From assembly GCA_016110215.1 (NCBI GenBank), contig JADWQD010000012.1, positions 930,001 through 994,000 of the forward strand: 64,000 nucleotides of DNA. Reading direction: 5' to 3'. The notes beneath the pieces were generated by a model. It had not been told where the DNA came from, searched no databases, and saw nothing but the letters and a program-made list of their open reading frames with translations. Positions within the stretch are counted from its first letter, which is position 1. Each line of letters begins with the position of its first letter. Source of the stretch: Capronia americana. Lineage: Eukaryota > Ascomycota > Eurotiomycetes > Chaetothyriales > Herpotrichiellaceae. Shown here piece by piece: positions 34,651 through 45,623 of the stretch. Made by a program: the position numbers and the translations under genes.

Positions 34651-35143
34651 ATGGCCAGCACTAACCCCGGTAACTTCGCCAACCGTCCCAAGGAGGAAGT
34701 TCGAGAGATCGCGTCCAAGGGAGGTCAAGCCAGCTCCGGGAACAGCAACTCCGGCTCCACCACCAGCGGTACGAGTACCTCTAGCGCCAACACCAACCCG
34801 GGTAACTTCGCCAACCGTCCCAAGGAGGAGGTCCAGGAAATCGCTTCCAAGGGAGGCCAAGCCAGCCACAACTCCGGCTTCGCCAGCATGGATCCAGACA
34901 AACAGGTAAGTCTCATGTCGGTCACACACACCCGGCCACTGTGAAACAAACGCGTGGTCTTGGAGGAAGAGACACAGTACGAGTACGAGTACGAGTGGAG
35001 TTTATGTACTAACGGCTGTCTTGCAGAGAGAAATCGCATCCAAGGGCGGACATGCATCCAGTGGGTCCTTCGAGCCAGGCAGTGAGAGAGCCGCCGAGGA
35101 AGGGCGCAAGGGCGGACATGCCAGCGGTGGCGGTACCTCCTAA
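34651..35143 (+). CDS. con-10: KGG-repeat stress/conidiation protein (con-10 type)
   Basis: Two exons, 34651-34905 and 35027-35143, with an intron GTAAGT...TACTAACG...TTGCAG; 123 residues. Three copies of the KGG repeat are plain: NFANRPKEEVREIASKGGQA, the same again with one change, and REIASKGGHAS, followed by a weaker fourth (AAEEGRKGGHAS). It is very hydrophilic, Gly/Ser/Asn-rich and without hydrophobic core, as expected for this intrinsically disordered family. Known: con-10 of Neurospora and related KGG proteins accumulate during conidiation and under stress. A strong TATA/CT-rich promoter upstream agrees with high inducible expression. The intron holds a TACGAG hexamer tandem (34978-34996). 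Confidence 0.93.
34978..34996. repeat. TACGAG hexamer microsatellite in KGG intron
   Basis: Three tandem copies of TACGAG inside the intron, close before the branch site. A CTTGTA triplicate follows the gene at about 35258-35275. Confidence 0.7.
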
Positions 35144-35720
35144 GACAGCATCTGCCTTTGCGTGCGAGAGCGGTTCTTCACAGTCGTTGCTACTACTACT
35201 AGAGGACGCTCGTGGGCGGAAACACGGGGCGAGGGAGAGATGTGCACCTGACATGCACTTGTACTTGTACTTGTACGAATAGTCATATGGATCTTCCAGC
35301 GAAGAACCCAGCCAGAGAACTCAGGCAGGAATGAACTATGGGGAAGTGTGGCTGCCGATACCGCACACTGTACTTGGTAGTTCTTCTTGACGAGGAATGA
35401 GAGATAGCTGAACATCAACATCAACATAGTCAACGTGACGCTATTGACTGAGAGTCCCTCACCGTTTCGAACATTGTCTTGGTTGGCGAGGGATACCATC
35501 TTTCGATCCTTCTCTATACTGTACCCGTGGTTTGACTGGTCTTGCAGCAGGTGGCTTACTCGAACCGATCAGTGGCTGTCGTTAAATCTAAATACCTTGC
35601 AGTGGATCTACGTTGTACCGTGTACCAGTCATCCCCCACGGCGAGTCAGACCTCAGTGCTCCGTGATACGCGCTCATGATACGTATTGCATGGCTTGTGG
35701 AGTTCGGCGCCCGGGCACCC
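35144..35720. other. Convergent 3' intergenic region
   Basis: 577 bp between the KGG gene stop and the MFS transporter stop. Contains the CTTGTA tandem at about 35258-35275. No gene seen. Confidence 0.4.
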
Positions 35721-37307
35721 TCATGGACTCTCGGCCAAAGGGCTCTTTGCCCTCAACTTCTCGCCATACCACTTGAGAAAGAGCGGGGCCGGGGCCAAGG
35801 GGAGAGCAAGGCAGCCCAGCAGCGTCATGGTCCAGTGCACTCCGATGCCTTCATACATGGGCCTGGCGGCCACGACCATGGTGCCGGCGATCAGGTACCG
35901 CGCCATGGTGATGCTGGCGAGCGCCACGGCGCTGTGCTCCGTGTAGCTGTCGACGATGTACTCGTAGCTGCTGACGTAGAGGGCCGTGGCGACGACGCCG
36001 AAGCCGAAGCACGCGGCCAGGCCGGACCAGATGGAGACGGTCGCATAGTTGGTCCAGCCCAGCCAGAAGAGCGAGATGGGCAGCAGCGGCGAGGTGACGA
36101 TGGCGGGCCACAGTCTGTACTCGGGCTTGATGGGGGCTTGGCGCACGTGGTGCGTCTTCACCCGCGACCAGTGGAACAGGGCCGGCGCGAAGAGCGTGAA
36201 GAAGGTCGATCCCGCGGCGATGGACGCGAAGCACGAGCCCGTCCTCCCTTGCGAGAGCCCGTACGTCTGCTTGAAGATGTAGTCGAAGCCCGAGAGGAAG
36301 CTGAACAGCAGGATGTAGATGAGGATGAGGTAGCAGCCCAGCACGGCCACGACGGGCTCGTTCTTGAAGTACACCACCGGCATGGGGAGTGTGTCTCGCA
36401 GGCGCCGCGCGAGGGATTCCTTCTCGGCATGCTCGGACACGTACGTGTATCGGCAAGAGGACGACTCCGCGGCCACGCGACGGAGGTGTTTCGCCCGCCA
36501 GTCCAGCAGGACGGGCAAGTACGTCTCGGGCAGGAAGAGCAGGGCGACGACAAAGGCGGCCCCGGAGATGGCGAGCGTCACCCAGTCCGGCCAATGCCAG
36601 CTCAGGCGTTTGTCCTGGACCAGCCAGCCGCCCGCGACGGGGGCGAACATCGGGGCCGCGACGTTCGCCCACGCGATGATGGGGAAGGCGAACGCGCGCT
36701 TGACGGGCCGGAACTGGTCGCCGACACTGGCGCCGTTGATGCCCAGCGCGGCGCTGGCGAACAGGCCGACAAAGTACCGGCACACAATCCGGCTGCCAAG
36801 GTTCGACGTGAACGCGCAGCCGAGCACAAAGCACAGGTAGCAAAACGTACACCCGAGGTAGACTGGGTTGCGGCCGACCGTCTCTGAGAGGGGCCCGCAG
36901 AAGAGACAGCCGGATCCAATGCCAAATAGATACAGCGCTTGCGAGAGATTCGCGGCGACTTTGCTGACGCCATAGGCTTCGCTCATGCGCGTGTTGGCCA
37001 TCGAGTCAGCACCGCTGGCCCACCCCTGGGAGAAGATGAGGAACGACAGGATGGCGATGTTCTTGCACCGCGCGCCCAGTGACCAGTTGCGCGGGTCAAG
37101 AGGGTCGGCGTCTCCCTGGAGACGAACGACGACCTTCTTCCTACCATTATCGAGGCCGTCATGCTCGGTCGCTGGCTCTTCAGGCGTGTCTTTGGATTCG
37201 ACGCCCGCTTCAGCATTGTCTCCGGACGAGGACGGGTAGCCCTGTTGCTTCTGCCAGTCCCTTTCCACGTGCTTGCCAATTCGTCGGTACTGCACTACTG
37301 ACCACAT
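35721..37307 (-). CDS. MFS transporter, DHA1 (drug:H+ antiporter-12) type
   Basis: Single exon of 528 codons, ATG 37305-37307. A soluble N terminus of about 70 residues ends with the fungal DHA1 motif DPLDPRNWSLGARCKN. Twelve hydrophobic segments follow, with GPLSETVGRNPVYLG (motif A, loop 2-3), RYFVGLFASAALGINGASVGD and GWLVQDKRLSWHWPDWVTL, and a central loop before the second half (MPVVYFKNEPVVAVL). Known: these plasma-membrane proton antiporters export toxic compounds or polyamines. No substrate can be assigned. The gene is GC-rich and intronless; the large plus-strand frame across 35676-36887 is its shadow. It stands alone between core genes and the catabolic region. Confidence 0.9.
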   Translation of the reverse strand: MWSVVQYRRIGKHVERDWQKQQGYPSSSGDNAEAGVESKDTPEEPATEHDGLDNGRKKVVVRLQGDADPLDPRNWSLGARCKNIAILSFLIFSQGWASGADSMANTRMSEAYGVSKVAANLSQALYLFGIGSGCLFCGPLSETVGRNPVYLGCTFCYLCFVLGCAFTSNLGSRIVCRYFVGLFASAALGINGASVGDQFRPVKRAFAFPIIAWANVAAPMFAPVAGGWLVQDKRLSWHWPDWVTLAISGAAFVVALLFLPETYLPVLLDWRAKHLRRVAAESSSCRYTYVSEHAEKESLARRLRDTLPMPVVYFKNEPVVAVLGCYLILIYILLFSFLSGFDYIFKQTYGLSQGRTGSCFASIAAGSTFFTLFAPALFHWSRVKTHHVRQAPIKPEYRLWPAIVTSPLLPISLFWLGWTNYATVSIWSGLAACFGFGVVATALYVSSYEYIVDSYTEHSAVALASITMARYLIAGTMVVAARPMYEGIGVHWTMTLLGCLALPLAPAPLFLKWYGEKLRAKSPLAESP

Positions 37308-38506
37308 GTTTTAGCCGGTTTTCGAGCAGCTTCATCCTATGGATCGCTAGTGAGGTGTGTGAGAGGGAGGGAGAAAAATGCCTAGATGTGAGCCATGCAC
37401 AGGCGCGCGTGAAAAGTCGACCGATATCATGTCCAGCTTGAATGTCGCGTGACGTATTTCCTTATTCGGACGATCACCTCTTCATCGGTTGATCATCAAC
37501 TGGGTGCGAGTTGGTGGCCAGTAGGTGGTCAGGACGATGCGGCGGGTGACGTCAAGCTTGGCTTCCGTGAGGAAAGTCAGTGGTAAGTTAGCAGAGGGGA
37601 CAATGCCATTCATGGACGATAACTGCTCTGATTTGCTTCTCACCCAAGACCGAGGTTGGGTTGGCATGCCCGTCGGCGCAGGTGCAGGCATTCGAAAGTC
37701 CAAAGACTAAGGTTACCCATCATTTCGGCGATTGGAATGATCAACCAGAGGTCAGATCTGCTTCAGCTCGAAGACACGGACTTTGGATGACACATGTTTA
37801 ATGCTACTTCCATTGATCGAGCCCGTAAGATGGTGGAATATGTACAGAGTATTTAAATTGGCCGTCAGCTCGTCTTTACCTAAGCGTGCCGGTGGCTATT
37901 CTTAGGTTATAGCGGCGGCAGATTCCTTGTTGGGGGCCAGCGTTTCCGTGTCAATAAGCATTCACGCAGTCTATCACCAACGCCTATGTTCCTCAGTCTA
38001 CGAGGATCCTTGATCAAGTGCGACTGTCAACCAATGAGACGATATGCTGTACGAAATACGCATATACGCGGCGTATTCGCCCCCGTCAGAGTCACTGGGA
38101 TCTTCTCAACGTGCGAGACTCAAGTGCAGGAGTACCACAAATCAGCCACTTTTACCAAAACCGTCCTCATACTACAGCCGCGTCTTACTTTTACCTCTAT
38201 ACTAATGTAGCTTCGGTCCGCGAAAAGAAGCTTTATCCAAGCTCACCGGTAAGGCGTGCTCCTAACTCTGGAATCCGGCCACATGGCGGGGCGTAAGCTT
38301 GGGCGTGGGAAGCTTTGACCCGCCCAGGGCATCGCCTGCCATACGGACTGGGGCGTATGTCAGGCAACGTGGTGCGAAGTATAAGAGGACGTGCCGATTT
38401 CAACATGTCAACTGAGTAAGCCATCTGAAGCTGCCCAAGCTCCTTCCATCGACGCATTTCCCCAAGAGATAACCCCCAAACACAACCGCCACTCAATCAA
38501 CCCACC
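37308..38506. promoter_or_regulatory. Divergent intergenic region, MFS and small two-exon gene
   Basis: 1.2 kb between opposite start codons. A TATAAG-like element (AAGTATAAGAGG, about 38378-38389) lies roughly 120 bp before the small gene's ATG. Nothing else recognised. Confidence 0.4.
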
Positions 38507-39023
38507 ATGGATCTGGGCCACGGAGACGGCTGGCTGACAGACCCGGATATCAAGCTCTTCGACTCCAACCAGTTCCACAGCGAAGTCCAACAACTCGAGC
38601 AGGACGCCGGGACCTCCGTCACCGAAGACCAATATGCCAGCCTCGTCGCGTTCCTGACGGGCATCGCCAATGCTCAAGTCTCTTTCGGGCAGAAAACATC
38701 CCTCCAGATGGATCAGTCCATGTTGCAGTACGCCATGCAGGGTATCTCGGCCCCGGCTAGTGACGAGTTCGACCCCGAACAGGTGTCGGAGTGTGTCTCG
38801 CAGCTCGTCCAGGAGGGTCACCTTAACAACATCTTTGCCTACCTAGCCGTGATGTACAAGGACCAGATCGACTTCACCAGCGCGTCCCCCGAGATCCAGA
38901 CCGCGCTGGACAGTATTTCCTCCGAGATTGCCGATGTCAAAGGCGATCAGCCCGCTCTTGTGAGTTGGCGAATGGTGAGCAGGATCCGCGCGGCCGCTAA
39001 CCATGTTCTCATAGGAACTTTAA
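38507..39023 (+). CDS. Small two-exon hypothetical protein, 153 residues
   Basis: ATG 38507-38509 opens a frame of 151 codons (MDLGHGDGWLTDPDIKLFD to GDQPAL). It meets a donor GTGAGT at 38960; a branch-like GCTAACC and acceptor ATAG follow at 39014. Splicing this 55 bp intron gives two codons (E-L) and TAA at 39021-39023. Without splicing the frame stays open to 39814 and would add about 280 residues of unconserved-looking sequence, which I regard as read-through. The protein is acidic, Gln/Asp/Glu-rich and mostly helical by composition, with no signal peptide or membrane segment. Family not recognised. Confidence 0.65.
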
Positions 39024-40595
39024 AGCCATCATTTCTTCGTGCGGTACGGCGAACGAGGGAACTGAAAGAGGCGAGGCGTTCGGAAAAACTTGGCGGGCGT
39101 GCGGGTGATAGCGATGCATTGCGTGGATCTGACGCTGTTTGCATTTCGAAAAGAGCCGTCCTTCAATATTGTGTACAAATTGGATTTTGTCACCTTTGCC
39201 CTTCGAACATCCTGCTCTTCCACGGCTTACCTCCCGCGGTCCGGCCTCTCGTGGCGGCGTGCGACGAGCACCGAGCTCGTGAGCTCGATCCATTGACCTG
39301 GATGCATTGTCCTGGGATCTTCCGAGAATGGGCCAACTCGCAAGGCTTTCCATACTGTATCAAACAACTCTGTAGCGGGTACAAACTACTGTTTCCTGCA
39401 CACCGTGAGCGTGTGGCTATTGCCAGGGATCTCGAAGAAGAAGAAAGCTCTTTGACCTGGGCGGCCCTTTGTCAAACTTCTGTTCCGCCCAGTCAATACG
39501 CCTGGCTACTGAGTTTCAAGGGCGGTGGCCGTCTCCCTTACAGGGACCTTGCAGGTAATTGGGTGCCAGCGCTTGCTCGGCACCCATCTCAATTGTTTCG
39601 CGATTCCATCCACAGAAAAGGTAAGACCAACAGCAGACTTTCCACAATACACGACAACATATCTTTTACGCTCCATCGCTGCACCGAGCACAACGTGCAC
39701 GAAGCCGAGAACTGTGCGAGCGCGGAAAGGGGCCAGAGCCATACAGTATGTCAGCCAGCCAGCCAGCAAGCCAAGGACCTTTTAACAACTATCCTACAGC
39801 GCCAGATCTCGTGACACTCCTTTCCTTTCACTTCCGCCGAACAGTCTCGCGAGGTTTGTAAGTAAGTAAGAAAGATAGAAAGAAACGATCATCTGGCAGC
39901 CCGTGTCCACGGACCGACCAAAGCTGGCTGGCTGACTACAGTATTCAGTATTCGTATTCAATATTCGTATTCTACTATATAGTACTGCACACTTATCATC
40001 TGATTGATCTTAAAAGGAGGGCTTCCCCCGGTCTTCCGTCACCGGCCATTCCTATTCCCAGTTCCGTCTGGTCTCTCGCTCGTCTTCACGGCCGGCAGGG
40101 TCCTGTAATGCACGTACGTTAACTTCGATGAGACACAATGTACCGAACAGCGTCTCTCTGGCCGCAATGGCTTTGGCTTCGGCTTCGACACTGGGAGCGC
40201 GTCGGGCGCGGCAAATCACTCGTGAATTCGTCGCTGCAGCTTAGCAACTGTGTACGTGTACGGCTTGCATATGTATGTGGTGCACGATAGGCGACAGTAG
40301 AGAAACGGAAAGAAGAAGGAGAAGGAGAAGGAGAAGAAGCTACTTTCTACAAAGCGGGGTTCCTACAATAGTCTCTATTACTGATCGCATCGAACGGTTG
40401 TATCAGGCGAGGATGGATCTGCTCGGAAGGGATGTCTTGGATGGACGCGAACCAAGCTCAATAGGCGAGCCAAGCTCAATGCCGCGGACTCATAGATTTC
40501 TCTACGAGTATAGACGATACGTACTGCAACCGCAGCGGGCTTGCCGGGCCGGTTCTCGACTCAAACCTGGGCGGCTCGCTTTTCTATGCTTCCAT
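39024..40595. other. 1.57 kb without a recognised gene
   Basis: Open frames occur but look like chance: the downstream part of the read-through frame (to 39814) and one at 40275-40706. An AAGGAG tandem lies at about 40311-40340. It separates the core region from the catabolic neighbourhood. Confidence 0.4.
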
Positions 40596-41833
40596 CTATG
40601 CGAATTCCACAACGTTGCGCAGGGTTCCGATCTTCGATATCGATACCTCCATCTTATTGCCCGGCTTGAGGAACCTCGGCGGGCTCATGCCAAAGCCGAC
40701 GCCTAATGAGGGACGAGAGAGAGTCAGCCATCAATAATATAAACGAAAAAGCAAGGACGGAGATTAATATGTAGGGAGCGAGATCGAGAGACACACGCAA
40801 TGCATGCAATGCGCATACAGACATGAACGTGAACGAGACTCGACGCGGACTTACCTCCCGGAGTTCCCGTCATGATGACCTGGCCCTTCTGCAGCGTCGT
40901 GCCCTGGCTCAGATACGAGACGATGTACGCGCAGTCGAAGAGCAAGTCCGAGACGCTCTCGCTCTGCCGTGTCTCGCCGTCCACGATGGTCTTGAGGTGC
41001 AGTTGCGCGGGATCCGGGATGAGCTGCGACGACACAATCACCGGGCCCAGGGGCGCGAACGTGTCGAATCCCTTGGAGAAGCCCCATTGCGGGATCCGAC
41101 CGGCCAGTTCGGGATCTCGTTGGAGTTTGCGTGACGACACGTCGTTGCCGGCCGTGTAGCCCGCGACGTAGTCGAGCGCTTCTTCGCGCGAGACGTCCTT
41201 TGCGTCGCGGCCCATGACGATGCACTAGGGGGGAAGTCAGTTAGTCGGTGGCGAGCTTTGGTCGTGTCGTCGCGAGGACTATGATGATTTCACGCGATCA
41301 GAAGGGGGGACTACGTACCAGCTCGCCTTCGTAGTCCGCTTGGTCATCCTGCGCGAGCTTGGGGATCACCACGGGCGCGTCGTGGTCCTGCAGGCATGTA
41401 TTGGGTTTGAAGAAGAAGAACGGGAACGGCGGAGGTTGTCGTCCCGCTTCCTTGACTGCCGGATGCGAAGGTTTCTCGTCAGCATTTGTCCCTCACTCAC
41501 TCGCCTGCTCACTCGCTCGGGGATCAAGTCCATTCAGAAGGCGTGCAGGAACGTACTGTGCTTGGCGTAGTTCAACCCGATGGCCCTGATGACGGGGACA
41601 TCCTCCTTCGTCAACGGTCCGAGGATCTTCTTCACCGTAACGGTCTCGTCGGTCACTTTCGTCTTGCCGGTCGTGTCGAAGATGTCGTCTCCGGTGATGA
41701 CCTTGGCTCGCAACTGGTCTGCCTCTGTGACGTTGCCTAGGTCGAAATCTTCGCTTGGGAGAATGGGCTCGCCGCGCAGGGTTCGTCCGTCCGTGGCTAC
41801 GAACCGGATCAGGCGTGTCCAGGGGAGCTTCAT
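40596..41833 (-). CDS. Fumarylacetoacetate hydrolase (FAH) family protein, copy 2
   Basis: Start ATG 41831-41833 (MKLPWTRLIRFVATDG); an in-frame ATG 33 codons upstream is possible. Exon 1 ends at GLNYAKH before donor GTACGT. The next exons read PFFFKPNTCLQDHDAPVVIPKL...ADYEGEL, then CIVMGRDAKDV, LDYVAGYTAGNDVSSRKLQ, FDTFAPLGPVIV and IMTGTPGG. The last exon encodes GVGFGMSPPRFLKPG and ends with TAG at 40596-40598. These are the FAH core blocks in order: NYAKH, FKP, the acidic YEGEL strand, GYTAGNDVS and TGTPxGVG. Known: fumarylpyruvate/acylpyruvate hydrolases of about 290 residues. As the first gene of a stretch that ends with a gentisate dioxygenase, it is the natural candidate for hydrolysing maleyl- or fumarylpyruvate. 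It is clearly diverged from copy 1 at 8122-9302. Confidence 0.9.
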
Positions 41834-42270
41834 TGTGTTTGTCTGAGAAGGCTTATTGATACCGATGCCGATGCTGAGTTCTGGTGCTCTTTGGAACGTT
41901 TTGATACTTTGCGTCAGGGATGATTTCGACAATTAAGGGTGTTTGATAATGCCAACGTGGTGGGGAGGATGGAGGGATTGCGCTTGCGGGGAAAGAACGG
42001 ACCCGATATCGGCCTTAACAGGATCCCCCTCGGCGGGTTCCTGTACGAGTGACGCTCGTCAGGGATGATGCCGGGAAGTACATTCTTACGGATTTCATGG
42101 CCAGGTACGATGGCCAGCTCCCCGATGCCACAATGGTGCGTCTCTGGGTTTGGACAGCGGCGGCAGCAGCAGCATGGTAGCAGACATGGCTACGGATTCT
42201 TCAGTTGTGAATCATTTGCTGCGATTCAACTATTGCATCTGCATGTCTGATCTGGCTGTTCAACTCCTCG
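41834..42270. other. Intergenic region upstream of FAH copy 2
   Basis: 437 bp holding the promoter of FAH copy 2 and the 3' side of the transcription-factor gene (both minus strand). No gene seen. Confidence 0.4.
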
Positions 42271-44888
42271 TCATCCAGCCATCATGGCCGTCAAGCCTGG
42301 CTCCACGCCCACGAGATCCGCGAACAAATCAAGACTGTTATCTGTCCAATATTGCTGCATGCCCATATCATAGAATGCAAATGGGTCGTCTGGACCCAGA
42401 TTCTGCAGCGCGCCATTCATCGGGATAGACCCATCCACAACACCCTGGGGCTGCACATGGGCGCCGCTTTGACTATTGCCCTGCGTGAACTCCCCCTGCT
42501 GACTGGAGGCCAGGGCAGATAAGATGACCGGCCCAAGCTCTGGGTTGCTCTGAACGAGCGTCATGCATATCTGCATGAGCTTCAACAGAGTCTTCCTGAT
42601 CCTCTTTGCCGATTTGGTGCCTTCGCCGAACCGTTTGAGGGCTTCCATTGCCCGTCGCAGACGCAGAATCATCTCGACGATCTTTGTCGGGTCCGGGGAC
42701 TGAATGGTGACCATGTAAGAACCATGTAGCCTCTCCGGGTGGGAGCTGGTGACTTCCAACAGCAGACAGCTGAATATAACCAGTGCTGCATTGAATGCTT
42801 CACAGGGCCGTTAGCAGAGAATTTCGGAAATGACACGTGAGTCCTTACTGTAGTATGCTGTGAACCACCAAGCGCCCAGCAACGCCGGCGGCTTGCTTGT
42901 CTTGTACACGATTTCCACGATTTCCATGGCAGACTGCTGGCAAATCCGAACGCTTCTGTCACCGAGGTCATTGAAGAAAGGGTCTTCGCGTGCAAGTGAC
43001 TCGGCAGTCCTTGGACGGCTTCTTTGCCGCAAGAAGGCGCTCAGGATTGGCCTATGGAGTACGATGCGAGTGTTGAGATAGCGGAGCGTCAAGATGACGC
43101 TGAGTCGGTCGAAGACCGGATCCCATGTGGACACTGAGACGCCGTCAGGGTCCAGGCTGTCCCAAGGCCTCCGCTGCAGCTGCGGGAGGAGTTTGTGCTT
43201 CCACGCGGTCAGTTTCTGTTCCAAGACGACGGTCCTCTCCACGATGGTTGGAATGGCCAGGCCCGCATCGACGTCAACGTTGTCGCCGTACAGCTCGGAA
43301 ATAATGTCTCCCAGGACATAGTATAATTGTCTGCCACCGGTTAGCGAAATGTAGAAGGGAAGCAGAGTTGGCGGCCGATGCGCACATGGTTGCTGTAAAG
43401 AAACAGACAGTGTCTGGAGGATCCAGGCTATTCGGCCCCGCAGCAGAGCCGCCCAACATCGTCAACTTCTCCAGATTTTGGTTGATAGGCAGATCAAGTT
43501 TGACGATGCAATTGGGCATCATGCAAGGTCGTCCAAACGTCATGCTAAGCGTCCTACTCACAGGTTAGTGTTTGGGCCCTTCTCACTGTCTGAGAGCTTA
43601 CCTGTCCAGGATCATGCATCCGAACCATGTCCGCTTGCGTATCTCGGCCTCAACGGGGCTCAAGCCAGAGGATGCGGTGCGAGAGTGTAAACCCAGCTGG
43701 ATTGCTGCTCGAACGGCAAGTCCATGGAGGTTCCAGGCTTGGTCGGACCGCTGAGTGCCCTGGCGGTACTGTGCCATCAAGAGCAAACATTGAACTACTA
43801 CCGATCAGCAAGTGGATCTCATATACTAGCGACTCCTCAATCGCCACTGAAGGCGCGGAAATCATACCGGTCTCTAGACTCGCTGACTTCATCTCGATCT
43901 CGGCCGACAAGGCCTGTGCCCGCTCTATGAATATTTCCGATTCCGCCGCGTTCTTCTCTGCTGATTGATCCGGCCTGGCAGAGATGTATGTCGCAAACGC
44001 AAAGATAACATTGATGAGGCACAACCAGGACCGACTCACCGCTGTAAAGCGGTTTCGTCGCGCTGCAGAGTACGTCCGCAGAATGTTCTGCTCGTGGATA
44101 TACGGGAAGAGCATCCCGGTATCTGAGAAGAACAGCCTGATCAGGCGCTGCGCACGGGCCTCTGCCGGGAGGGAGCGGACATTGATATGTAGTCGTGCGA
44201 TAGGGCTTGTCTCGGAGAGGGTGGTGGTCACTGGAGAAGCCACCCGTGACACAATGGGCTGGTTCACTTCGTTCTCGGAATGTCGAGATTGACCTATTGT
44301 CTTCAGAGTAGCCGACGTCGCGTCGGAGATGTGACGCAGCAATGCTATGTTTGACGAAGGACCGAAGAACCGCGACTCGGTCTCCTCTGGATCAGTGATG
44401 GCAGCCATGCCATCGACCGAGTCCTCGGCATTCTGCTGGACCAGGTCGCCCTCGTCAAGGATAGCGACATCTTCGTCGTCGTTGGACGGCTGTCGTACGT
44501 CGTGAAGGGAAGTGGCGGCTTCGTGGTTAGAACTATTTTGATCGGGACTCGACTGCACTGGACGTTCTCCCTCCGGAGCAAATGTGACCTTCTGGTTGAC
44601 GAGAAGCCGCAAGGTCTCCTCGATCGCCCGCAGTCTCTCATCATATCCGGACGGAGGCTGGACAGCGGGCTTGACGTTGCCCGCGGCAGGTTGCTGGTAG
44701 ACGCATTCGAAACCAAGCTCGACGCAGAGGCTGCAAGCAGGCTTCGCGCCATTGCAACGCGACTTTCGATTTCTGCAGGAGGTGCAAGCTAGCGCAATGC
44801 GGCGTCGTTTGTACGATGGCGGTGGTGTCGCTGGGTCCTGGCCCTGCGCATCGGCCTCTGAGGGCCTTCGGATTTGCCCCTCCGGCAT
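42271..44888 (-). CDS. Zn(2)Cys(6) fungal transcription factor, likely cluster regulator
   Basis: ATG 44886-44888. The binuclear zinc cluster reads ACTSCRNRKSRCNGAKPACSL and continues to FEC: Cys at 35, 38, 45, 52, 55 and 62 (CX2CX6CX6CX2CX6C). A linker and coiled region follow (YDERLRAIEETLRLLVNQ). The fungal-specific TF domain spans several exons: RLIRLFFSDTGMLFPYIHEQ, a block with TAFGLAVRAAIQLGLHSR-like residues and RKRTWFGCMILDR (43598-43790), then YLNTRIVLHRPILSAFLRQ. Further C-terminal exons end TAMMAG with stop at 42271-42273. Introns are short and lie near 43970-44040, 43570-43610, 43330-43380 and 42790-42850. Known: such regulators bind CGG triplets, often controlling adjacent pathway genes. 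The position between FAH copy 2 and the hydrolase/decarboxylase pair suggests control of this neighbourhood. That is inference. Confidence 0.92.
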
Positions 44889-45623
44889 CCTACGTCAATA
44901 GGAACAGAACAGTGGTATGACCCGTCACGTGGCTGACAGCGATATCACCAGGCGCGGCGGCATATCTAGGTGGAATCGTGCGCAGGAAGGGGATATCGGG
45001 GAAGGAGGCGAGCTTTGTAGGCTTGACTGGGCACCCCGACGCACTGGTCTTCCCTACAGCTGCTTCGTATTCCTGGGGCACGCAAGACACCACGGCTCCC
45101 GGGCTGCTTCAGAGGCTATTGCTGGTATGGGATCTCTGTCTTCAGCGCCCATCGAGGCTGCTGCTGCTGAGTTCGCCGTCACCGCGGATTTCGACCGCCA
45201 CGGCATTAGGAGCTCGAAATCTCCTCGCCAAGCCGCAGCCGAGGTGTCCCCGCACGAAAATATGTCCGTCAGACGAGCATCTGCGGGGTAACCTCTATTG
45301 GCGCGGGTCTGTCTGACACGCCCGATTTCACCTCGGTCTCGTCAACTTGACCCTTCGTTCATCGCTGCTTCACTTCACGCGGCTGCTTTTGCACTCGGAC
45401 GCAGCGGATGCACTGGAGGCAGCGCAGTCCAGACGACAGCCTCCATGCCTTTTCAGACTTGGGCCAGGACTTCCTCACAGGGTCCAATTCAAGCGGGCGT
45501 GGCGAGAACCACCGCAGACACGGTCCCCTCCTACAAGGCAAGAAGAAGAGCTGCAATTCTACGTTGTTCGTCTGGATAAAATGCACAGTCGAGTACCGTG
45601 TACGTACAGCGGCATGACTTTTA
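44889..45623. other. Intergenic region upstream of the regulator
   Basis: 735 bp with the promoter of the transcription factor and the 3' side of the MBL-fold gene. Plus-strand frames at 44917-45688 have no recognised content. Confidence 0.4.

Noticed and set aside
35676..36887. 403-codon plus-strand frame opposite the MFS transporter
   Set aside because: Composition is Arg/Glu/Gly/Val-rich with no domain. It is the GC-skewed antisense shadow of the 528-residue transporter.
40311..40340. AAGGAG-rich tract as a coding Arg/Lys repeat
   Set aside because: Simple purine microsatellite in a region with no other coding evidence.
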